Origin: Pyropia yezoensis
Taxonomy: Eukaryota; Rhodophyta; Bangiophyceae; Bangiales; Bangiaceae
DNA length: 64,000 nt
Assembly: GCA_009829735.1 (NCBI GenBank)
Contig: CM020619.1
Coordinates: forward strand, 30,096,063 to 30,160,062
Direction: 5' to 3'
Part shown: positions 10,307 through 21,519 of the stretch, piece by piece
How positions within the stretch are numbered: the first letter of the stretch is position 1
How the letters are laid out: every line of letters starts with the position of its first letter
Notes under the pieces: model-generated
What the model saw: only the letters and a program-made list of their open reading frames with translations
What the model was told of the DNA's origin: nothing
The model's database searches: none
Translations under genes and position numbers: made by a program

Positions 10307-13201
10307 TCACGGCTTCTTAAAGCGCCCAAGGGTCTCGACTGCATGCGCCTGTCTCAAGTACTGGGACACGTCGATGAAGGAAGAGACGGGGTCCGGCAGC
10401 CAGCCACCCAAATCAGTGCCGCAACGCAGCACGCTCTGCCTCGCGGAGCGCCCCGACTCAAACTTCCGCTTGCTTGGACAATCCCTGATGCCAAACTGGC
10501 CGGGGCGACGATTGCAGTAGACCAACACAATCTTGCTCTTCCACCGGTCCCACAACCCAGCTGGCCCCAAGACGGAGCGCTCCAACAGGGCCCAGGCACC
10601 GTTCACATGGGACAACGTGGGGGAGCCAGACGCGTCAGCACCACAGTCCTTGGTCTGGTAGACGGCCGCAAAAATGTCGCCCACCTTGTACTGCTTACTC
10701 GCCTGCGAGACAACGAAGAACTCCAGAATGTCCACGGCATACGGCAGGTGTGACTCTAACTCGGAGTTCAGACGAAAGACCACGTTGACAGCCTCTTGTG
10801 GGTGATCTTCAGCAAACTTGAGCGCGTTGATCAAGCTTTCCTCTTGCACCCCGCCAGTGCGGGCAGCCGACGCATCCACACACACGTTCTCAAGGAAGTT
10901 GCTCCCACCGCCACCTTGTACACAGGACGCGCTGTTCCAAACCTGCTTCAGCACCACCGAAGAGTAGTCCTCCGCATGATCCGCCCGAGCAAAGGAGGAC
11001 GTGACGCACCAGTTGGCGACAAAACGCTCGAGCCGCTCCCCAGTAAAGCGCGACCCGGGGCAAAAAAGCATGTCCTTGAGGGCAGCGTAGCGCACATCAG
11101 ACCCACCCAAGAAGGCCATCCGCAACACAGCCAATGGATGTAGGCTCGGGATGGCGTAGTTCAAGTCCTTTGCGCCGCCAGCCGGATCCGGATCGACGTG
11201 CTTGAGTAGGAGCACACCATCCCCACCCAGCTCGTCCCAGAGGATTGGCACATAACAGCCATCCTTGACACGCTCGATGGCCACGGTCTCCAGCGCCACA
11301 GGTTTGCCCAGCAAGGCATGCGACGAGATGAGGTTGAGCCCTTGCTTGCCACCCAATGACCCAAGGTTCACGCCCAGTGAAGAACAGGACAGAGCAGCGT
11401 CAATAGACACCCAGCACATGGTCTGGACAAAGGATGAAAACAAGACGCCCTTCCTTGCAGGGCCTTGCGCTTGCACAAGCGCCTCCACTTGCGCACGCAG
11501 GTTGTCGAGGAAGAGCATCGCGAGGCGCGGATGCCCACCCAGCAGCACACACAGCATCCTGGCAAAAGGAGAGTCCCGTCCTGACCTTGCTGCAATCAGA
11601 TCCATGACGACAACCGCAGCGACGCTGTCTGCAAGTAGAGGGGCGAGCTCCGCAAGCACAGCTCTGATAAACGCCTCCGGCTTCAGGTACGACAGCTCCA
11701 TTGCCGAGAACATAAGACGACCCGACCGGGTTTGCTCTCGCCTCATGACGTTGTACTGCAGGGTCGTAAACACAACGAGCCCACCAAGGTCTTGAAGGGA
11801 CTGGCAAGCAGCAGAGCAGATATCATCGAGCCAGTTGTCGTACTTGCCGAAGCCCTTGCTGGCTGCGCTCGACTTCTTTCCATACGTCCCGTCGGGCAGC
11901 TTCTTATCGGCTCCGTCGGACCAGTTCGCCTTCACGCCCTCGCCCAGCTGCGTCTCCTCGAAGCCCTTGTCCCGCTGCGGCTTCCTGCCGCCCTCATCTG
12001 GCTGATTCTCCTTGCCCCCATCGTGCGACCGCTGCCTGCCGTCCTGATCGAGCGGCACGCCCTTCACCTTGGCCACCTCGTCAACGAGAAGGAGAGGAAT
12101 TCCCCCCGGCTGGCCGCGACAAAAAGCCAAGACAGCCTTTGCCGACTCGCGCACATCGCTGAAGGTCAGCTCCCTCGTCTTGAACGCCAGACAGAGCTCG
12201 CTAAGAAATGTTGCCCATGACGCCTTCTTGCTGTCGACGAGCTCAGAGTAGCACACACGTAGCTCAGAAGGAAATTCGGCTCCCGCCGCCACCGCCCACC
12301 CGAGCTCCCATTGCGCGAAGGCGGTTTCTCCATTGTAGTTCACGCAGTACGCGCTGACCGAGCGCGCCAAGCCCAGGGCGCCAGCATCGCGCAGCCTTGA
12401 GGTCACGTTCTGCTGCACGCGCCGCTGCTCCTCCTCGTGCTCGACGCTCTCAGTCGAGATAGAGAGCTCATAAGCGAGGGAACACAAATTCACCCACGTC
12501 AAGACCTCTTGAAGGTTGAACGTCTCGCCCCACCCAGGGCCGCTGCGGACAAAGTAGGACGGTTGCCGGTTTCCAGGCTTGAGGATGGGGACAAATCGGG
12601 TGGCAATCTCCGAGAAGCACGAGATGGTGTTGTCCGACACGTCGACCAGCAGCTCCGGAGCCAGTCTTGGCGGAAAGGAGCCCAGCTCCGAGGACGGAAG
12701 CGGTGCTTCGTAGTAGTCCCGCACCCAGCCCTTGCGCTTGACAAACTGCAGCAGAGAATCACCGTCCAGCGACTTGGGGCTCGTTTCCACCAATGCAGCA
12801 CATTGGGAACAGAGCTGCTTCGCCTTCGGCGGCTTGGCCGCGTACTGCCAGTCCCGCGCGTGCATTGTGCTCTTCACCTCCTTGCACACCGCCGAATGGA
12901 AGACCTCGTCTTTCGGGAGCCAGCGGACCCATCCCCGTGAGGGGCTGCCCTTGATCGCCGCGCTCACGGCATGCCGACCACTCGTCGGGCGCCCTGTGCG
13001 ATGGTTTGAGAGCGAAACTGTGGTTGCACGAGGATAACGGCCCCAGCACCCGAGGCGTCCAAAAAAGGAAGGACGCCCCGCCAGCACCGCATCAGCCGCA
13101 CATGGACTCGCAGACCGCGTGTTGGTCGATAGAGCACGAGCCGGTGCCAGCACAAGCAATTTTGATGGTGCAGAAGCCGCGAAGAAGGCAAACATCACCA
13201 T
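10307..13201 (-). CDS. Large Crinkler/RHS-like NTPase-type protein
   Basis: This is a long minus-strand frame of normal amino-acid composition, about 964 residues from the ATG at 13201 (MVMFAFFAASAP...) to the stop at 10307. Landmarks in order: a Walker A-like spot near residue 217 (SGPGWGETF, where GxxGxGKT would be expected), a Walker B-like strand near residue 370 (IPLLLVDEVAK), a SGRLMF motif near 490 and GGHPRLAMLFL near 555. That order matches the STAND-like NTPase core of Crinkler/RHS proteins (SGxxGxGKT, DE, SGRP, GGxPR). A Lys/Asp/Gly-rich linker follows Walker B. The C-terminal third is mixed alpha/beta with no confirmed nuclease motif. The Lys of Walker A is Glu here, so ATP use is doubtful. 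The upstream minisatellite is open in the same frame, so the true start could differ. The family call is inference from motif order. Confidence 0.45.
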   Translation of the reverse strand: MVMFAFFAASAPSKLLVLAPARALSTNTRSASPCAADAVLAGRPSFFGRLGCWGRYPRATTVSLSNHRTGRPTSGRHAVSAAIKGSPSRGWVRWLPKDEVFHSAVCKEVKSTMHARDWQYAAKPPKAKQLCSQCAALVETSPKSLDGDSLLQFVKRKGWVRDYYEAPLPSSELGSFPPRLAPELLVDVSDNTISCFSEIATRFVPILKPGNRQPSYFVRSGPGWGETFNLQEVLTWVNLCSLAYELSISTESVEHEEEQRRVQQNVTSRLRDAGALGLARSVSAYCVNYNGETAFAQWELGWAVAAGAEFPSELRVCYSELVDSKKASWATFLSELCLAFKTRELTFSDVRESAKAVLAFCRGQPGGIPLLLVDEVAKVKGVPLDQDGRQRSHDGGKENQPDEGGRKPQRDKGFEETQLGEGVKANWSDGADKKLPDGTYGKKSSAASKGFGKYDNWLDDICSAACQSLQDLGGLVVFTTLQYNVMRREQTRSGRLMFSAMELSYLKPEAFIRAVLAELAPLLADSVAAVVVMDLIAARSGRDSPFARMLCVLLGGHPRLAMLFLDNLRAQVEALVQAQGPARKGVLFSSFVQTMCWVSIDAALSCSSLGVNLGSLGGKQGLNLISSHALLGKPVALETVAIERVKDGCYVPILWDELGGDGVLLLKHVDPDPAGGAKDLNYAIPSLHPLAVLRMAFLGGSDVRYAALKDMLFCPGSRFTGERLERFVANWCVTSSFARADHAEDYSSVVLKQVWNSASCVQGGGGSNFLENVCVDASAARTGGVQEESLINALKFAEDHPQEAVNVVFRLNSELESHLPYAVDILEFFVVSQASKQYKVGDIFAAVYQTKDCGADASGSPTLSHVNGAWALLERSVLGPAGLWDRWKSKIVLVYCNRRPGQFGIRDCPSKRKFESGRSARQSVLRCGTDLGGWLPDPVSSFIDVSQYLRQAHAVETLGRFKKP

Positions 13202-13214
13202 CACACTTTCTGCA

Positions 13215-14410
13215 CCTGACCGCGGGATGACTGCTGCGGCGGGGCGACGGCAGCGGCGGGAAGACGGGCGCGGTGGGACGACGGCAGCGGCGGCAGCGGC
13301 GGGACGACGGCAGCGGCGGCACAACGGCAGCGGCGGCACAACGGCAGCAGCGGGACGAAGGCAGCGGCGGCAGCGGCGGCACAACGGCAGCAGCGGGACG
13401 ACGGCAGCGGCGACAGCGGCGGGACGACGACAGAAGCGGGACGACGACAGCGGCGGAACGACGACAGTGGCGGCAGCGGCGGGAAGCCGACAGCGGCGAC
13501 AGCGTCGGGACGACGGCAGCGGCGGGAGTCCGGCAGCGGCGGCAGCAGCGGGAAGACTGCAGCGGGGATACGACGGCAGCAGCGGGATGACGGCAGCAGC
13601 GGGACGACCGCAGCGGCGGCAGCGGCGGAATGACGGCAGCGGCGGCAGCGGCGGGAAGCCGGCAGCGGCTGCACAACGGAAGCAGAGGGACGACACGGCA
13701 GCGGTGACAGCAGCGGGACGACGGCAGCGGCGGGACAAAGGCAGCGGCGGGACGACGACAGCGGCGGCAGCAGCAGGAAGATGGCAGCGGCGGGACGACG
13801 GCAGCGGCGGGACAAAGGCAGCGGCGGGACGACGACAGCGGCGGCAGCAGCAGGAAGATGGCAGCGGCGGGACGACGGCAGCGGCGGCAGCGGCGGGAAG
13901 CCGGCAGCGGCTGCACAACGGAAGCAGAGGGACGACACGGCAGCGGTGACAGCAGCGGGACGACGGCAGCGGCGGGACAAAGGCAGCGGCGGGACGACGA
14001 CAGCGGCGGCAGCAGCAGGAAGATGGCAGCGGCGGGACGACGGCAGCGGCGGCAGCGGCGGGACGCCGGCAACGGCGGCACAACGGCAGCAGCGGGACGA
14101 CGACAGCGGCGACAGCGGCGGGACGACGGCAGCGGCGGCAGCGGCGGGACGATGGTAGCGGCGGGACGACGGTAGCGGCGGGACGACGGTAGCGGCGGGA
14201 CGACGGTAGCGGCGGGACGACGGTAGCGGCGGGACGACGGTAGCGGCGGGACGACGGTAGCGGCGGGACGACGGTCGCGGCGGGACGACGGTCGCGGCGG
14301 GACGACGGTCGCGGCGGGACGACGGTCGCGGCGGGACGACGGTCGCGGCGGGACAACGGTCGCGGCGGGACGACGGTCGCGGCGGGACAACGGTCGCGGC
14401 GGCAGGATAG
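13215..14410. repeat. 17-bp GC-rich minisatellite with higher-order duplication
   Basis: Units of GGTAGCGGCGGGACGAC and variants (GGCAGC, GGTCGC) repeat at 17-bp spacing, cleanest at 14150-14400 and more diverged (GCAGCGGCGGGACGACG types) at 13230-14150. A block around GCACAACGGAAGCAGAGGGA at 13671 recurs 242 bp later at 13913, so larger segments were duplicated. Because 17 is not a multiple of 3 and the unit lacks stops, every frame is open on both strands. Read on the minus strand, 51 bp gives a 17-residue repeat (SRRDRRPAATVVPPLPS). Confidence 0.85.
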
Positions 14411-14827
14411 CGGAGGCCGCTCGCGGTTCGGTTGGGGGGCCCAAGACGGGGTGTGCTGGTGGCAAATGGATCATCTACAAGTGCATAGAATTAAACTGGA
14501 GACGACCACACCGAGTCCACCCCGGCAAGACGCAGGCACTGCATCCTTCTCTCTGACGGGAATCTGTTGTTAGAATTCAATGCAAGATACGTTTCCACAG
14601 TCTTTCTGCTTATCTAAACGAACGCGACTGGAGCTCAAAAATCGATCGAAATGGCCAAGATATCTAGCAATGATTTGGAAAAGAAGACTGCCCAACGGAG
14701 TCCACAGCCTTTCTCCATTGTGGAGCACCCTCGGTGGCTGTTTCCGTCAAGGCCGGCATATACGCCGCCTGTTCGAGCTCCCCGAGTACCCGCACTTCCT
14801 CGTCATCCGCATCGGCGTCGGCGTCGC

Positions 14828-15664
14828 TTATTCGAACAACCTCGGGGTCAAATTTGGCAGCGGCGTCGAGATGACGTTCCTCGGCGTCTTCGTCGGACTT
14901 GGCATGGGCGTCGAAAACATTATATTCGGCGTTGGCGAGGGCTTCGAGAACGTGATCCTCGGCGTCGGCGTCGGCGTCGGCGTAGGGGCCACCACGTAGC
15001 ATGCCTTGTCCAACAGGTTGTCGACGAGGCCCAGCAGCTGGTCTTCCTGCACAACCGAAAACACCAACTGCAGGTTCGACGCGAGGGATGAGAGGAGCGC
15101 CTGGTTCACCGCCGCCCCCACCGCAATGGTCACAATCACAATGCCGTCAGCCTTTGCCACGTCTGCCGCCGCCGTCGCTGCCGGCCCATTAGAGGCTCCG
15201 TCAGTCAGGAGGAAGATGACGCGCTCGCGGAGCACCTCTCCCGCCCCGCTCCCAATCAGGGTGTCGGTGGCGGCGATGAGTGCCGCGGCTATACTAGTCC
15301 CGCCACTTGCCTTCTGGTGGGCGAATATGGCCGCCGTTGCCGCCACATTGTCCACCTGCCGCACCAGCTCGTTGGTGATGATGGTAAAAGTGACGATGGA
15401 GTAGCGCGCGGTCTCCGACCGCGCCGTGGCAGCCGTAAAGAGGGCCACCACGAAGGCCCGGGAGAATTCAAAATTGGCCGGCGTCACACTGCTCGACTCG
15501 TCCACGGCGATGGCATAGTCAATCTCCCACGTGATGTTTGGGGGACTCTGCGCCCTTGCGGGGGTGGCGACGGTGGCGGCCATGATGGCGGCGGCAGCGG
15601 CAAGAGCCACCAGGCCGACGCTCACCAGACGGGGCGCCAGGCGCCAGGGGGAAGATGGCCCCAT
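14828..15664 (-). CDS. Secreted von Willebrand factor A-domain protein
   Basis: The ATG at 15664 was chosen over upstream in-frame starts because it begins a clear signal peptide: MGPSSPWRLAPRL, a hydrophobic Val/Ala core, then TPARA|QS with likely cleavage after residue 38. A vWA domain follows. The metal-site motif DESSS (DxSxS) is at residues 55-59, the Thr loop GGTSIAAAL is in the middle, and FLLTDGAS supplies the third metal ligand. vWA domains bind protein ligands through a divalent cation. The last ~50 residues are a Pro/Thr/Ser stalk with a PTPTPTPTP run, typical of extracellular or wall-associated proteins. The product is 278 residues and no second domain is visible. The stretch upstream of the chosen start is Pro-rich and G-run dominated, likely 5' leader. 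Confidence 0.75.
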   Translation of the reverse strand: MGPSSPWRLAPRLVSVGLVALAAAAAIMAATVATPARAQSPPNITWEIDYAIAVDESSSVTPANFEFSRAFVVALFTAATARSETARYSIVTFTIITNELVRQVDNVAATAAIFAHQKASGGTSIAAALIAATDTLIGSGAGEVLRERVIFLLTDGASNGPAATAAADVAKADGIVIVTIAVGAAVNQALLSSLASNLQLVFSVVQEDQLLGLVDNLLDKACYVVAPTPTPTPTPRITFSKPSPTPNIMFSTPMPSPTKTPRNVISTPLPNLTPRLFE

Positions 15665-18600
15665 GGTCTTGGTCCAACGTTTCAGCCGAAGGAGGGGGGG
15701 AGGGGGGGGGGTGGGGGGAATGGGGGGGGGGGGGCAAGGCACAGCATTGCGGAGACGGTGAGGGGGAAGGTCGGCGTTTGTGCGGGGCATTTGTCCGGAG
15801 ATGACTTTGCGAAACACGCAACGGCGGCCGCGAGGCGGGCTATTTAACATCCACCCGATCTTGAGGCGGGGGCGGCCGTCCCCGCCTGCCGGGCACCCCT
15901 TGCCCCCGGCTGAACACTGGGTGGTGGGCGCTAGACCGTTGCTAGCCGGCTCGTCGTCACCCCGGTGAGGGGGTGGAACGACCAACCTTAGCAAATATCC
16001 CGGATCTGAGGGGGTGCGGCAACGTGTACAAATGGTTCTTGATTCACGCCCCAGACTCGGCACCCGTTTGACGGGCCCGGCCATCGGCGGAATGGGTGCT
16101 CTCTGCCATTTCGCCCTGTGCTCCTCGAGGGGAGCAGGAACTCAAAAGAAAGGCTGCGACTCCTCTATATATATATACACGTGACGTTCCAACTATGAAA
16201 TCAGCATACCGACATTGTGTGTCCCACGGAATGTTCTCCACATATTCTAACATATCTACTTTTTGTGAGAGCAACGAGGTAAAAAAATGCATTGATCTCG
16301 GCAAGTCTACTTGTGGGAAGCACCGTGTAGATACGAGACTGTTATGCTCATGCCCCCCCCCAATAAGCCTCGGGGGGCCGTCCCAGTCCTACCCCCCTGG
16401 CCTGTGCTCCCACTGCATATTCTTCAATCGGGGTGATCGTTGGTGCACAGGGGAGCAGTCACCACGGTTATGGGTGACAGCCTCGGGGGGGGAGCAGGCC
16501 ACGGGGCCGGCGGGGTCTCGCCGGCCGCGAACTGCCCCCCCACGGGAGCCGAAGGCAGCTGCTGGTGGTGGCGGGGCGAGGTGAGGGGGGAGGGCAGCGG
16601 CTGGCGGTGGGGGAGGGGGGGGCAGCTGGAGGGGTGAGCGGTGGCAGCAGGGGCGGGCGCGGCAGCCGAGGGGGGGGGCAGGGGCAGCCGTAGGCGGGGG
16701 CGGATCCCCAGCGGCTGGTCGGGGGGGTCGCGGCCGGCAGCGGTGGGGCGGCAGCTGGCAGTGGGAGGGGATGTAGCGTGGGGGGGAAGGGCGCGACGGC
16801 GGGCAGTGGGGGTTAGGGGCGGTGGGCAGCGTGGGGGGGGGGGCTGTTGGCGAGGGAGGCAGTAGCCGCTGGCAGGGGAGGCGGCGGCAGCTGGCGGTGT
16901 GAGGTGAGCGGGAGCTGGTGGGTGGAAAGGAGGCGGCAGTAGTTGCGAGCGCGTGTTATGGGACAAAGGGGAACGAGGTCGCCTCGGGCAACAAGCAACG
17001 TGGTTCGTCTCTGGGGACCACGCGGTGAACCGCCGGGTCGCGCGTCTATATCCTGCTCCTGGGAGCCCCCTCCAGCAGGCAGTGCACTGGATGGTGCGCG
17101 CTTCGCGCCGTGCGCCTTCCCGTCGCTGGTGCGGGCGGCTGCCCGCCTGTACAGCACGGGCAGCCCATGCAACGGCACCCCACGCTCGCCGTAGGCCTCC
17201 CCCGCGGGGCCCTTCAGTTGCTACTCAGGCATTCTTCCCTCACTCTCTTGTCGGCCCTCTCCCACTAGACAGTCCCCGCAGTGTAAAGTGGGCAAGGCGT
17301 ATGCGTGCCACGCCCGATACCCTCTCAAGTCGCGCACCTGCCGGTCTCTTGGGCCAATCCCTCGCCAGGATGGCCAGGGGGGGTTAATGAATGGCGCGAA
17401 TGGGGCACCCCCGCCCCTACTCGCGCAGCCGCAGTCGGTAGGTTCCCAGGGCCTACGGGGCCGACCCCCAGTGGTGCTCAGCCGGAGCTGTGGCCGACTT
17501 AACCGCTGTCTTCCGCGCTGGGTGGCCCTTCACGGCTTGGGCGAGCACCCTCAGTCCGTGCGCTACAGCTGTGTTCTGCAAGCGCCCCGCAGGTGTGTGT
17601 CAGGATGGCCTCAATGCGGGCAGGCAAGGCGGATGCCCCCGTCACGGCGTTTCGTTATTTTCCAGATGTCATCACCAGGGAGAAGTGGCGGGATCCCCAG
17701 CCATTCGGCCTTAATAAGTGATGGAGAACCCACAAGATATCTAGTCACAAGCTTGTCACAAGATAACAACAAAAACCCACTATTGGCCTTTTTTCTTTTT
17801 TTTTGTAGCAATGCACCGTTGAATTGCTGCAGACATGCCCGCTGCGCCACGCCGCCCATTCCCACGGCCGCTGGTAGGTCGGCCATCTAGCACTGCACCC
17901 TCGCCGCCCTTGCGGCAGTGGTACCGCGGGACCGCGGGGACATGTGATCCACGCAGGAGGACGCGTTGGCGCCCCGGTGGCGAGCGCGGTCCCGTCCTGC
18001 GTCGACGCGAAATGGTGCCGCAGCGTCTCGTGTGTTTCGGCACGGCGCGTCTGACCCCCGGCAAGCAGAGCAGACAGCGCCTCTGGCTGCGTGGTGAGGC
18101 GATGTGGTGCCTCCTGACCATCGCTCTCTTGCCCGAGGCCGCCTGAGAGGGTGTCACTGCCTGGCCGTCGATGTGGTTGCAGGTTTCAGACACTTCTGCG
18201 GAAGGGGTGCCGTTCTTGATGCCTCCCGAATGGGCACGGCAGTACACCATCACCATCCGAAAGAATCATCACTGTCTTGACACGCGGGCACTTGTCCGCC
18301 ACCATCCCCCACACCGACGGCAGGGCCGGCGCTTGACGTCTTCGCGGCGATGACGGCGGCAATCTCTGGCCGCGGTGCGGCTATGGTGGCGGCCGCAGGC
18401 ACGCCGACCGCAGCGGACGAGTTGGCCGCGGCCAGTGCACTGGCCCACTCGTGAGGGCAGCTTGGGGTGGTGGTGGCGGCCTCGGGGAGCCTTTTCTTCG
18501 CTGTTCCTGCGCCGGCAGAGACGGCGGTGGTGCCTTCCCTGCAGACAACCTTGGTGGGCAGGGCGCGCGCTTGCTCATGCTCAAAGACACTCCTGCCAGG

Positions 18601-18899
18601 TAAATATGCTGTCGAGCAAAAAACAATGGCCATCTCGTAATTACCATCGTTTCTGGAATGTGACAGACCGATGAAAGTGCCTTATGGGGGTGAGGAGGGG
18701 GCGCCATCTGATGAACGGTGTTTGATGGCGGGGTCGGCGTGCAGCTTCCTCGGGCATCTCTCGCAGATGACTCGACAAGAATGACGCGAGAAGAGTGAAG
18801 GCGTGGGGAGGGGGGGGGGGTGCTTTTCGACGTAGAAATAGGTGAGATTGTGGGGAGAGGGGGCGTGGGGTGTGTTTGCGTGGGTCGCGGCCGTCCCAG
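15665..18899. other. Non-coding stretch with G-rich blocks
   Basis: Strong G-run blocks at 15685-15740 and 16470-16870 dominate. A (TA) run followed by CACGTG lies at 16165-16186 and could be a core promoter or simple repeat. A poly-T tract lies near 17790-17810. Open frames here have biased Arg/Pro/Gly composition and no motif. I see no supportable gene between the vWA gene and the possible exon at 18900. Confidence 0.45.
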
Positions 18900-19091
18900 C
18901 GCCTGGCACACGCTGACGACGCCGTCGTGCTCCGAGGCGCCACCTGGGTTATGCCGGGGAAGGTCATTACGGCAAGCCAGGCACAACTGGCTCGCCTGGG
19001 CCGCGCGCTCCTCGAATCGGGGGTGGTGGTGCTGACGGAGCGGCCGACGCAGCCGCTCAACGGCCGCAAGGTGCTGTCCTACAGCGCGTAG
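18900..19091 (+). CDS. Possible terminal exon of an unidentified gene
   Basis: After a GTCCCAG that would serve as a splice acceptor (18893-18899), 64 codons of ordinary composition run to a TAG at 19089-19091. They read RLAHADDAVVLRGATWVMPG, then KVITASQAQLARLGRALLES, then GVVVLTERPTQPLNGRKVLS and YSA. The helix-turn-strand pattern is winged-helix-like. I cannot name a family and no partner exon upstream is convincing. Confidence 0.3.
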   Translation, partial: RLAHADDAVVLRGATWVMPGKVITASQAQLARLGRALLESGVVVLTERPTQPLNGRKVLSYSA

Positions 19092-21519
19092 AGCGGGCAG
19101 AAACAACTGTGGGGAACAGCTTCGAGGAGGAGGGATGGGGGATGGGTGAGAGGGGATGGAGGTGGGGAAGAGACGCAGAGAGCTCCCGGAGGGCTGGTTG
19201 TCAGGGGTCTACCAGCCGCTGCCGGGGTATGCCTTGGAAGGTGGCTGTCTGAACTCATACGTAGACTTAGCTGCGGACGTGCCAAGGCCTCTCGGAGGGG
19301 TGGCAAGAGAACGGGGGCGTCCCCGAATGCGCGATCCGGGGGGGCGACTGGGGTGCCGGTGGATGAGGAGCGCGGGAATGGACCAAATGGGCAGTGAGAG
19401 AGGGGGCGGGTGCGGGGGCGGACAGATCGGCGTAGCCCAGGTAGCTAAAGGTGCATAGCTAGGCATATACAAAAAGTGATCCGGTGAAGCGTCTGTTGCA
19501 CGCAGCAACCTGTTACTTTGTGGAAGTGTTCCTTGGTGTCTTCCGGGCCGTGCGTGCTGAAGGCGGTTTCTCAGAAGAGCGTGGAGCAGCCATACAGCTG
19601 ACGTATTGCTATCTACGTCCTCTTTCATGTGCGCTTCGGACTGCGGACACTCCCCTGCATGACGTCAAAAATGCAACCTGAGAGGGGGCTACATTTTTGA
19701 AACCAGATATTGTGCGCGAGAACTCAGCTTTTGAGACTGGCGCCCACCCCAGAAGAGAAGGGCAGAAGGGTCGATGCGACAGCGCTGGCGCGCTACAACG
19801 ACGGTTCCTACCGCTCGTCCCACGCAAAGCGGTACGGCCTCGTGTGCTCTCGCATCCCGCTGCCCCGTTTATTGACGCCCCGCCCGAGCCCGGCGTTCCT
19901 TTGTGCGCAAACCCCGCTGTGTGGGCTGCCGCCTCGTCTACTCCCGCGTCCCGCTGCAATTTCACATCCCCCCTCCCGCCTCCCCTCTACTCCTTGCCCT
20001 CCAGGATACGTATTCGCATTCTCAGGTGTCGCACCACGCTGTCTCTCTGCTCCCAAGCCAACCGCCCCACCTCCCCGTACCTGTCGCCCGCCGGGTACTG
20101 CGCAGCTTCGCTGCACCCGCCTCCATCTGGCTACTCGCGTTCCCCGCGGCCCCTCCCTCCACCCCCAACTTTTCGTTCACCAGAACGCTTTGCCACCTTG
20201 TCTGCAGCCTTGCCTCTTCCGCGATCCCCACGGTTACCTCGGCTATCCCGTCGCTTGGCGCTCCGCATTCTTCCGCCTCCTCCGACATCCCACCCTCCAG
20301 GACGCTGTGCTTCCTGGATCACGGTTGAATCAGGGCCAGAGGGCAATGCACAATTCACAAGTAGACCCCATGAAATGGAGTTTTCGACGATTTTCAACAC
20401 TCAGAATATCTGTAGCGCTGGCACGCGCATGCGCTTCTTGCGCTTCACCTCCTGCACCATACAAGCCGTGCGAGACCCTTGCAAAGGCACCAAAAGTTTC
20501 CTAAGGGTGTCTATACACGTTTTTATTGGCGCCACTTCGATCCCGCAGTCAATGAGCGCATGGCCCCCTCATTTGTGTGCAAAAGCGTCCGATTATGCGA
20601 GCGTGATCGCGCAAATATTTTTGCTGTACGAGCGTCGCGGCAATACGGGATACCAAAGGCACTCAGAACGCGACCCCTCGAGATGCCCTACTCAAGCGAG
20701 AAAGCAGATTGCAGAACGCTTCCGTACCAACGAAGCTACGGCTGGTCCAAAAAGTGTCGTTCTCAGGTGTCTAGCTATATGGAATCCACCTTGAGACGGT
20801 GACGGGAGGCGGCTACTCGAAACCTACCCGAGGCCAACTTGTGTTCCAACAGTCGATACTGTATTCGTATTTCGTGTCATTTTTTGCGGTGGTCGTGGTC
20901 ATGAGGTGAAAGTGTTATTCCAAATATTCTATTGGCTGCGCTGCGGGCCATCCGCTAACAGGTGCGGCCACGATAGGTCGAGAGTTCGGCACGAGGACCC
21001 CACGTTAACAGGGGGTCAGATTCTATTGGCCGGATGAATTGGGAACCTTGTATGTGCATGGCACCTGAGAAAGCGCCTCTATCTCCCTTCGACAGACCGC
21101 AAGTATTGCCTCTTGCTGAATTTTGTCCTGGTGGCCCGAGACCGAGACATAGAGTCAATCCCTGAACTTTACGGGCACCGCATTGGCTGGACAGCGCTAT
21201 CAGCTGCTTGACAACGCAATCATGTGGTCGTATTTGTGCCGGGAGAGAAAGGGCCGCAACTGTTTCTCACTATTTCTTCTTAGAAGCTTGAGATTTTCTG
21301 CGGTGAGGAGCACTTTGCCGGGAGATCTTGGCAGAACCACTTGTTTCCCCGGAGATGTCAAGAAAAGTAGAGGCGATTCCAGCGTGTGGGGGCACATCGG
21401 CCTGGGAGTCGGTCCCAGTGGCGTATCTGATTGGCTGAGAGCCCGTCTGAGAGAGTCAGTCTCGGTCCACCACGACAGAATTCAGAAGTCAGCAAAAGAA
21501 TGAGAGTTCTATCGTAAGC
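19092..21519. other. Non-coding stretch, nothing recognised
   Basis: Several long but compositionally skewed frames exist (for example plus 19697-20794), none with a domain. From 20330 the base composition becomes more balanced, as in the region flanking the copia LTR. No element termini were identified. Confidence 0.4.

Noticed and set aside
13119..14158. Plus-strand ORFs rich in Gly/Arg/Gln across the minisatellite
   Set aside because: The 17-bp unit has no stop in any frame, so these are automatic.
19697..20794. 365-codon plus-strand frame
   Set aside because: Composition varies along its length, it overlaps other equally long frames and has no motif or upstream signal.
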